DNA of 6,157 nucleotides, taken from the NCBI GenBank assembly GCA_023389535.1, contig JAEWEH010000490.1, positions 1 through 6,157 of the forward strand, given 5' to 3'. This DNA comes from Pseudomonadota bacterium (GTDB lineage Bacteria; Pseudomonadota; Gammaproteobacteria; Burkholderiales; Burkholderiaceae_B). A program made the position numbers and the translations under genes. Shown piece by piece: positions 1-5,356 of this stretch. The notes below the pieces were generated by a model. The model did not search any database. It saw only the letters and a list, made by a program, of their open reading frames with translations, and was not told the DNA's origin. Each line of letters begins with the position of its first letter. Position 1 is the first letter of the stretch.

Positions 1-1
1 C

Positions 2-793
2 ACCCATCCCTATATTTCGACCGGGCTGAAGGAAAATAAATTCGGCATTGCGATCGAAAGCGCGCTGGCGGTCTACCAGAAGGCGGCTTCCCTGCCCAAT
101 CTGGACATCGTCGGGGTCGATTGCCATATTGGCTCGCAGATTACCGAAGTCGATCCCTACCTGGACGCACTGGACAAGCTTATCACCCTGATCAAGCGGC
201 TGGCCGAGCAGGGCATCCAGCTAAAGCATTTGGACCTGGGCGGCGGCATCGGCATACGCTATACCGACGAAACCCCGCTGCACCCTTCGGCGCTGCTGGA
301 CCAAGTCTTCATCGCGCTGGACGCCCACGGCCTGGGCCATCTGGAACTTGTGCTGGAGCCCGGACGTTCGCTGGTCGGCAATGCCGGGGTCTTGCTGACG
401 ACCGTACAGTATCTCAAGCACAGCCCGGCGAAGAACTTCGCCATTGTCGACGCGGCGATGAACGACTTGATACGCCCGACGCTCTACGACGCCTGGCACG
501 GTGTCATGCCGGTCAATCCGCGAAACGCAGACGGCCCCGCCCTCGCCTACGATATCGTAGGCCCCATCTGCGAAAGCGGGGACTGGCTGGCGCGCGACCG
601 GCAACTTGACGTACAGCAGGATGACCTGCTGGCCATCATGTCCGCGGGCGCCTATGCCTTTACCATGGCCAGCCAGTACAACACCCGGCCGCGGGCAGCC
701 GAGATCATGGTCGACGATAGGGCGGTGCATGTCGTGCGCCCGCGCGAGACACTGGAAAGCCTGTTTTCCAGCGAAGTGATGCTGCCCGACTGA
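2..793 (+). CDS. lysA: Diaminopimelate decarboxylase, C-terminal part (5' end outside window)
   Basis: This PLP-dependent fold-type III decarboxylase converts meso-diaminopimelate to L-lysine and CO2, the last step of lysine biosynthesis, in the cytoplasm. The reading frame is open from base 2 to the TGA at 791-793, giving 263 residues. LysA is usually about 415-420 residues, so roughly 150 N-terminal residues, including the PLP-binding lysine, lie off the left edge. Family motifs are visible in order: a THPYISTGLKENKFG-type stretch at residues 1-14, HIGSQ at 42-46, the glycine loop GGGIG at 80-84 (phosphate binding), EPGRSLV at 119-125, CESGD at 190-194 with the active-site cysteine contributed across the dimer, and GAYAF plus QYNTRPRAAE near residues 216-234. 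All are intact, so the enzyme should be active. The next gene on the same strand starts 270 bp downstream. No obvious intrinsic terminator follows the stop codon. Identification is secure from the motif set. Confidence 0.97.
   Translation, partial: THPYISTGLKENKFGIAIESALAVYQKAASLPNLDIVGVDCHIGSQITEVDPYLDALDKLITLIKRLAEQGIQLKHLDLGGGIGIRYTDETPLHPSALLDQVFIALDAHGLGHLELVLEPGRSLVGNAGVLLTTVQYLKHSPAKNFAIVDAAMNDLIRPTLYDAWHGVMPVNPRNADGPALAYDIVGPICESGDWLARDRQLDVQQDDLLAIMSAGAYAFTMASQYNTRPRAAEIMVDDRAVHVVRPRETLESLFSSEVMLPD
545..562. repeat. 18-bp perfect palindrome inside lysA
   Basis: GCCTACGAT followed by ATCGTAGGC is a perfect self-complementary 18-mer with no spacer. It encodes the AYDIVG stretch just before the conserved CESGD motif of LysA. 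Because the protein sequence here is conserved, the palindrome may simply result from codon choice. No function is claimed. Confidence 0.4.
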
Positions 794-839
794 ACGTGTG
801 CCCGGCGCAATCCGCTGCAATGACGCCCGGCCCCGCATA

Positions 840-869
840 GCGACAGCGAGCTGATAAAAACGATATAAA
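840..869 (+). promoter_or_regulatory. Weak sigma-70-like promoter candidate ahead of the GGDEF-EAL gene
   Basis: GCGACA at 840-845 matches four of six -35 consensus bases. TATAAA at 864-869 matches five of six -10 bases, and the spacer is 18 bp. The site lies in the lysA downstream gap and would give the 974-residue signalling protein a leader of nearly 190 nt. The AT-rich patch around 855-870 stands out from its GC-rich surroundings, but the -35 match is poor. A rival -10 (CATAAT) lies at 998-1003. This is a guess from sequence only. Confidence 0.2.
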
Positions 870-982
870 GAATGGCCGGAATGTGCCGTAAAGATACAAG
901 TCGAGACGGCGATCCGCGCCCGGCCGCTGCGTTTACAGGGTTTTCCTTGTCGCGGAACAGGGCCGTGCCGATGCCTGTTTCG

Positions 983-1006
983 AGTATTATGCGTAGGCAT
1001 AATACT
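983..1006. promoter_or_regulatory. Perfect inverted repeat, probable operator
   Basis: The arms AGTATTATGC (983-992) and GCATAATACT (997-1006) are exact reverse complements separated by the 4 bases GTAG. The element is AT-rich within GC-rich flanks and ends 57 bp before the ATG at 1064. The right arm contains CATAAT (998-1003), a five-of-six match to a -10 box, so a protein bound here would cover a promoter; no good -35 box lies at the right distance. No T-run follows, so an intrinsic terminator is unlikely. The symmetry fits the site of a dimeric DNA-binding regulator of the downstream c-di-GMP gene. I cannot name the regulator. A hairpin in the mRNA leader is the alternative. Confidence 0.55.
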
Positions 1007-1063
1007 TTGGCACATACCCATCACGGATAGCTTACGGGGCAAAATAGTTGGCGCAAGCGGATC

Positions 1064-3988
1064 ATGTCCTTAAAATTGTTTTGCCTCAGTCACACCAGGA
1101 AGTTCGCTACCTTGGGTAACCGGCTGGTTTATTACCTGTCGCTTTATTTGATACCGGCGGCATTGGTCGTCGGGTCGGTGCTTGCCCTGCTCGGACTCAA
1201 CGAACGCTATCCAACCACTTACGGGCGCCCGCTGCCCTTCCAGATGCTCAACGAGGGCGGCGCTGCGCTACGCCCTGCCGATGCACTGGCCGCCCTGCGG
1301 CAAGAGCCCATGGCCACGCGTGGCGCGGTGGCATCCACCGCCTGGTTCCTGACGGATGTACCGGCCATCGCCGAACTGGGCGAATCGGCCATCGACATGC
1401 CGGACCGCCTGGCGCAGTCGCTGGATTGTTGGCGCACCGATACCCTGCAAAGCCTGGGGACAGCGGACCGCAGCACGACCACCGGCTCGCTGCGTTCGTC
1501 CATGCAAGGCTTTTCCGTCATGTTGGGGCGATCCCGGCTTCCGATCGAAATACTGTGCCGCGCCGCCTTCGCCGATCCCGCGACGCTGACCGTTAACCTA
1601 TGGTCGATCACTGATCTGCGCAAGGCGACCAGCCGCTCGGAACGCAACATCAGCCTGTTGGAAGGCGGCCTGCTGACCATCTCGCTATTCATGGTGGTCA
1701 TCGCCATCACGAACAGGCAAAGTATTTATCTGCTGCTCGCGGCCTGGCTGATGGGCAATCTGCGCCTGGGCGCCTACGCCATGGGCTGGGATACGCAGTG
1801 GCTGGGCCGGGCCATCCCGCTTGAATGGCTGCCTTTCATACGGCAGGTTACCGTCGCGGCCTACTACCTGCTTACCTACACCCTACTGACCCAGCTGTTC
1901 CGGCACAGCCGCGGCAGCAGCTATTCCCGGCTGTTGCGGGTGGCGCAATGGGCCGGCCTGCTACAGCTGGCCGCCGCCCTGTTCCTGCCTTATAAGTGGT
2001 TCCAGCCCGTGATGTGGGTGGTGTGCGGCTACGGGATACTGACGGCGGCATTCCTGCTCGCCCGCATGGTGTATAGCACTCGTTCCCGCATCTGGATGTG
2101 GCACATCGTGTCGCTCAGCATGGCCTTGTGCGTCATGCTGTCAGGCATCTTGCTGGTGCTGTTCGGGCGCACGCACTTTCTTGACGCATTCAATAGCGTC
2201 ATCGCCTTGTTGTTGTCCAACGTCATGGTGGCGCTGGCGGTAGCGGAACGCATGAGCGAAGATCGCCGCGAACGCATACGCGCCCAGAACGAGCTCATCA
2301 ACAACTATGCGGTCACCCCCATCGGCCTGTTTACCCTGGATGAAGCCCATGTTTTCCAACGGACCAATCCTGTGCTGGACCAAATGCTGGGCTTGCCGCT
2401 GGCCGGCAACGCAAGCCCCCGTTGGGGCGACTTTTTCGACGAGCAGGACTGGGAAAAACTGGCCCAAATGACGCAGGCCGGGGAAGAGGTCGAAATCAAG
2501 CGCCTGGATAACGCCAAGAACCCCCAGGGTCCGCAAAATTTCGTGCTGCGCGCTGCATTCGCATTGGGCTCCATCGAGGGCTCTTTACAAGACATCACCG
2601 CACGCACGCGCACCATCAACCAGTTGCGGCTGCTGGCCGATAACGATCCGCTTACCGAAGTCTTGAATCGGCGCGGCATAGAAAAGGCCCTGGACAAATC
2701 CCTGCGCAGCATCAAAGAGGGGGAACCCTGTGCGCTGGCCTACCTGGATCTTGACCATTTCAAACGCATCAACGGCCTGTTCGGCCATACGGCAGGCGAT
2801 GAGGTCTTGAAGCAGGTGTGCGAACGGATCAAGTCCACGCTGTCCGAAGCGCAGCAACTCGGGCGCATAGGCGGCGACGAGTTCATCATCCTGTTTCCCA
2901 ACTCCACAGCGGATCAGGCACGCGAAGCGGCGCGCCGCATTATCGAGGGCCTGAACACCTCGGCGTTCTATGTGGGCACCCGTGCGTTCCAGGTCAAGAG
3001 CGCGATCGGGGTCGTCGAAGTGAACGAGCACATGAGCGCCAAGGACGCCATTTCCGCCGCTAACCACGCCTGCCGCGAAGCGCGCAAGCAACACGAAGAA
3101 ATGGTGGTCTATGAGCAGGATTCACGCGGGCTACAGGACCACAACGAAGAACTGCGCCTGATCGACCAACTGGAAGGGGGCGACTCGCCGCGCGGGCTGT
3201 ATCTGGAACTGCAGCCCATCATGTCGCTGGCCAAGCCCTTGCAGTCGCTGAACTTCGAAGTCCTGTTGCGGGTCAGGGATTCCACCGGCGCCGTCGTGCC
3301 TACCGGAAAAATCGTTGCCTCGGCCGAAGAAAGCGGGACGATTTCCATCATCGACAAATGGGTGTTCTCGGCAACGCTGGAATGGCTTTCCAAACACGAA
3401 AAGCGCTTGTCCACGACGGAGTTCGTCAACATCAACCTAAGCGGCGTGTCCCTGAACGACAAGAAGTTCGTCGAGTCTTTCTTCGGCATACTGGCCCGTT
3501 ACGAACATTTGACCAAGCGTTTGTGCGTGGAAATCACCGAAGGCGTGGCGCTGCAGGACCTGGAACGTTCACGCGAATTCATGAAACGCCTGCAATCCAT
3601 GGGGGTACGTATCGCCTTGGACGACTTTGGCGCGGGCTATACGTCTTTTGCGTATCTGAAGGAACTGCGGGCCGATGCCATCAAGATCGACGGCGCCCTG
3701 ATCAAAGACATGCTGGCCAATACTACCAATATTGCCATTGTCAGGACCATCGTGGAACTCGCACGTAATTTAGGCATGACCAGCATCGCGGAATGGGTTG
3801 AAGACGCGCCGACGATGGAGGCATTGCGTCATATGGGCGTGGACTATGTGCAGGGCTTTGCCATTTCGAAGGCAAGGTCGCCCATCGATATATTGAATGC
3901 GGCCACGATCGCCGACTTGGCGGCCACACCGGGCGCACGGGAATTCATCGAGAAGCTGGCCGAAGGCGGACGCACCGGGCTACGCTAG
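1064..3988 (+). CDS. Membrane-bound 7TM-PAS-GGDEF-EAL cyclic-di-GMP enzyme
   Basis: This 974-residue inner-membrane protein should synthesise and/or degrade cyclic-di-GMP in response to an envelope signal. Membrane helix 1 is at about 20-44, followed by a periplasmic domain (about 45-197). Seven more helices lie between about 198 and 395 in a 7TMR-DISM-like layout, so eight helices place the C-terminus in the cytoplasm. A PAS-like domain follows at about 412-515. The GGDEF domain (about 520-685) has an intact GGDEF at 603-607, the metal/substrate residues of LDLDHFKRIN (561-570) and GD at 578-579. The inhibitory-site RxxD is missing: SEAQ occupies 594-597. The EAL domain (about 700-940) carries E732 (EVL instead of EAL), N791, E823/E826, D853-D854 in DDFGAGYTSF, K874, E910/E913 and Q930, so phosphodiesterase activity is expected. 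AEWVE replaces the usual AEGVE. The ATG at 1064 is the only start after the in-frame stop at 1028-1030; the ribosome site is weak (AAGCGG). It converges with the cyclase gene. Which activity dominates cannot be told from sequence. Confidence 0.93.
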   Translation: MSLKLFCLSHTRKFATLGNRLVYYLSLYLIPAALVVGSVLALLGLNERYPTTYGRPLPFQMLNEGGAALRPADALAALRQEPMATRGAVASTAWFLTDVPAIAELGESAIDMPDRLAQSLDCWRTDTLQSLGTADRSTTTGSLRSSMQGFSVMLGRSRLPIEILCRAAFADPATLTVNLWSITDLRKATSRSERNISLLEGGLLTISLFMVVIAITNRQSIYLLLAAWLMGNLRLGAYAMGWDTQWLGRAIPLEWLPFIRQVTVAAYYLLTYTLLTQLFRHSRGSSYSRLLRVAQWAGLLQLAAALFLPYKWFQPVMWVVCGYGILTAAFLLARMVYSTRSRIWMWHIVSLSMALCVMLSGILLVLFGRTHFLDAFNSVIALLLSNVMVALAVAERMSEDRRERIRAQNELINNYAVTPIGLFTLDEAHVFQRTNPVLDQMLGLPLAGNASPRWGDFFDEQDWEKLAQMTQAGEEVEIKRLDNAKNPQGPQNFVLRAAFALGSIEGSLQDITARTRTINQLRLLADNDPLTEVLNRRGIEKALDKSLRSIKEGEPCALAYLDLDHFKRINGLFGHTAGDEVLKQVCERIKSTLSEAQQLGRIGGDEFIILFPNSTADQAREAARRIIEGLNTSAFYVGTRAFQVKSAIGVVEVNEHMSAKDAISAANHACREARKQHEEMVVYEQDSRGLQDHNEELRLIDQLEGGDSPRGLYLELQPIMSLAKPLQSLNFEVLLRVRDSTGAVVPTGKIVASAEESGTISIIDKWVFSATLEWLSKHEKRLSTTEFVNINLSGVSLNDKKFVESFFGILARYEHLTKRLCVEITEGVALQDLERSREFMKRLQSMGVRIALDDFGAGYTSFAYLKELRADAIKIDGALIKDMLANTTNIAIVRTIVELARNLGMTSIAEWVEDAPTMEALRHMGVDYVQGFAISKARSPIDILNAATIADLAATPGAREFIEKLAEGGRTGLR

Positions 3989-4036
3989 ACCTTGGCAGCA
4001 TGGCGCTGACGCCGGGTGGCCGGCTGGATGATCAGC

Positions 4037-5041
4037 TTACGTTGGTCCGGCGAACGCAGGCGCGGGCTGCAAGACCTGCCTGCTGCCGATCGGGGCGGGC
4101 TTTTTCCGTTTTTCGATATACATGCGTTCATCGGCCAGCTGCATCGCCTGCTTCAATGACCCGCTTTCTGACTTCAATGCCATGCCCAGGGAAATCTTTA
4201 CGCCTACTTTTGCAAGGGCTTGCCGCAGTCGGCTAAGCAGGACGGCAGCCCCCACAGGCGTGGCGTTTTGCACCACCACGCCGAACTCGTCGCCGCCCAG
4301 CCTGCCTACGGAATCAGAACTGCGCAAAGTGGAAGAGATGGTTTGCGCGGCCAGCCGCAGCAAATCGTCGCCCGCGGAATGGCCGCAAGTATCGTTGACG
4401 ACCTTCAGGAAATCCAGATCCAGCATGACAACTGCGGCGTCTTCCTGCGTGCGTGACAACACGGCATCGATATAGGCCAGCCGATTGATCCAGCCAGCCC
4501 GGTTGAAGACCCCGGTAAGCGGATCGATAAATGCGTCGCGCTGCATTTCGATGACCAATTGATCCGCCACGCCCAGTTCGTCTTGCAGAGCCAGGGTCGC
4601 CGCCATGGCCGCCTGGCACAGCTGCAGCTTGCCCACGCACAGGGACAGCCGCGACCCCGGTGGCTGGCCCGAAAAGCCGCATATGCGCCCGAGTTTGCGG
4701 CCTTCAGCATCCCGCAGCGTCGCCAACACAAGATACCCGGTATGCGCCGGCATATAGGGCTGGAGCAGGGTCGATTCGGCCTCGGTCAGGACGCGCCACT
4801 GAAAGTAATCGTCGGGCGGCGGCTCGCCCGCATCGAGCAATGCCGCCAAGCAGGAAACCGGGGCAGCTTCGAATACGCCCCGGGAAGCCAGTGCATCCCA
4901 CGCTTCGCCGTCGAGCCAGGCGACTAGCCAGCCATCCAGGGGAAGAAACAACTGCAGTATGTTCAGTTGGGCCGCCAGCGCCTCTACTGCCAAGATATTC
5001 CCCCTGGCCTTGAATCCGGGGGGCTCTGCTATTACAGACAT
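4037..5041 (-). CDS. Soluble diguanylate cyclase with N-terminal GAF-like domain
   Basis: This 334-residue cytoplasmic protein should condense two GTP to cyclic-di-GMP. No signal peptide or membrane helix is visible. Residues about 15-155 form a GAF-like sensor domain, recognised mainly from a stretch such as LRDAEGRKLGRICGF (109-123); its ligand is unknown. A short helix (about 145-170) links it to the GGDEF domain, which runs from DPLTGVFNR (173-181) to about 315. The GGDEF signature is intact at 249-253. LDLDFLKVVND (207-217) and GD (224-225) supply metal and guanine contacts. R240 and D243 form the RxxD inhibitory site at the standard distance before GGDEF, so product feedback is expected. 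The start is the ATG at 5039-5041, preceded by AGAGAA four bases upstream; the next methionine (97) would destroy the sensor domain. It converges with the GGDEF-EAL gene, leaving 48 bp between the stops and no convincing terminator there. The promoter and palindromic sites at 5122-5160 probably control it. Confidence 0.93.
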   Translation of the reverse strand: MSVIAEPPGFKARGNILAVEALAAQLNILQLFLPLDGWLVAWLDGEAWDALASRGVFEAAPVSCLAALLDAGEPPPDDYFQWRVLTEAESTLLQPYMPAHTGYLVLATLRDAEGRKLGRICGFSGQPPGSRLSLCVGKLQLCQAAMAATLALQDELGVADQLVIEMQRDAFIDPLTGVFNRAGWINRLAYIDAVLSRTQEDAAVVMLDLDFLKVVNDTCGHSAGDDLLRLAAQTISSTLRSSDSVGRLGGDEFGVVVQNATPVGAAVLLSRLRQALAKVGVKISLGMALKSESGSLKQAMQLADERMYIEKRKKPAPIGSRQVLQPAPAFAGPT

Positions 5042-5121
5042 AGTGTTCTCTGCAGCAAACGAAGTTGGCTACGGAAGCCGCGGGGTTCGCACATGAGCCG
5101 TTGTGACTCGTAAGGACATAC

Positions 5122-5160
5122 TGTTGTAAATTCTACAACATTTGGTTGTATTCACCAACA
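5122..5160. promoter_or_regulatory. Two tandem inverted repeats, probable operator of the cyclase gene
   Basis: Site 1 has arms TGTTGTA (5122-5128) and TACAACA (5134-5140) around a 5-base spacer. Site 2 (5145-5160) reads GTTGTA, TTC, ACCAACA, which is site 1 with two bases deleted and a few changes. GTTGTA begins at 5123 and 5145, so the two copies are 22 bp apart, about two helical turns, placing them on the same DNA face. Both overlap the predicted promoter of the cyclase gene: site 1 covers its -10 box and site 2 its -35 box. This arrangement fits cooperative repression by a dimeric regulator. The half-site pattern could suit GntR- or LysR-type proteins, but the sequence does not decide this. 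Confidence 0.5.
5130..5158 (-). promoter_or_regulatory. Sigma-70-like promoter of the diguanylate cyclase gene
   Basis: On the - strand, TTGGTG (5158-5153) is a three-of-six -35 match. TAGAAT (5135-5130) is a five-of-six -10 match, and the spacer is exactly 17 bp. Transcription would start near 5123 and give a leader of about 80 nt before the ATG at 5041. The AT-rich patch and the overlapping palindromes support a control region here. The weak -35 box suggests low basal or activator-dependent expression. Confidence 0.45.
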
Positions 5161-5238
5161 AAGAAACACAAATGTATTGGCGCCATGCATCGTAGCCACG
5201 CATTAAGGGAGAACCGCCCCGAAGGCCGCGCCTGGTAG

Positions 5239-5285
5239 TCAAAATACAGGCCTGGGCCCGAACATTGTTCGAGGATCCAGGCCAG
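5239..5285 (-). terminator. Intrinsic terminator downstream of ccsB
   Basis: GGCCTGG (5249-5255) pairs with CCAGGCC (5277-5283). Within it CGAAC (5259-5263) pairs with GTTCG (5267-5271) around a 3-base loop, and CC/GG pairs with small bulges join the two stems, giving about 14 base pairs. On the - strand the hairpin is followed by TGTATTTTGA, a modest U-tract. It lies about 70 bp past the ccsB stop codon and before the cyclase promoter, so it would separate the two transcription units. The imperfect U-tract lowers certainty. Confidence 0.5.
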
Positions 5286-5323
5286 CTGCACCGGAAATCC
5301 GATCGGCCCGGGACCGCGCCCAT

Positions 5324-5356
5324 GGCGGCCCGCCGCTTTCCTTTTTGGTTTCTTTT
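5324..5356 (+). terminator. Weak terminator-like hairpin and T-tract on the + strand
   Basis: GCGG (5325-5328) and CCGC (5333-5336) form a short stem with loop CCCG, followed by a T-rich run from 5337 to 5356 that touches the ccsB stop codon. It is oriented rightward, towards the 3' end of ccsB, and no + strand gene precedes it. It may block antisense transcription into ccsB, or be chance. The stem is short, so the call is weak. Confidence 0.2.

Larger units (their letters stand above)
5042..5354. other. 313-bp non-coding gap between the cyclase gene and ccsB
   Basis: Both flanking genes are on the - strand, so this gap holds the 3' end signals of ccsB and the 5' signals of the cyclase gene. 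I see an AT-rich promoter/operator patch at 5122-5160, a hairpin terminator for ccsB at about 5239-5285, and a T-rich tract at 5337-5356. Reading frames crossing the gap lack a ribosome site and recognisable protein sequence, so I call no gene here. No riboswitch fold was recognised. Confidence 0.6.

Noticed and set aside
221..1042. Long - strand open frame overlapping lysA and the following gap
   Set aside because: It is the antisense shadow of lysA. Its translation is arginine-rich, shows no family motifs, and conflicts with the clear LysA reading.
794..1063. Cyclic-di-GMP riboswitch upstream of the GGDEF-EAL gene
   Set aside because: I looked for the conserved GEMM core elements here and upstream of the cyclase and did not find them.
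1219..3938. Several - strand and other-frame open frames inside the GGDEF-EAL gene
   Set aside because: They lie within a gene with continuous, recognised domains and show no motifs or ribosome sites; GC-rich codon bias readily produces such shadows.
3989..4110. Possible bidirectional terminator between the convergent genes, plus a T-rich stretch at 4101-4115
   Set aside because: The hairpins near 4009-4025 have only 4-bp stems with no T-tract. The T-rich stretch is inside the cyclase coding region, and the hairpin just before it is too weak for a confident call.
4000..5013. Several + strand open frames over the cyclase gene
   Set aside because: They are antisense to an intact GAF-GGDEF protein and carry composition-driven, motif-free sequence.
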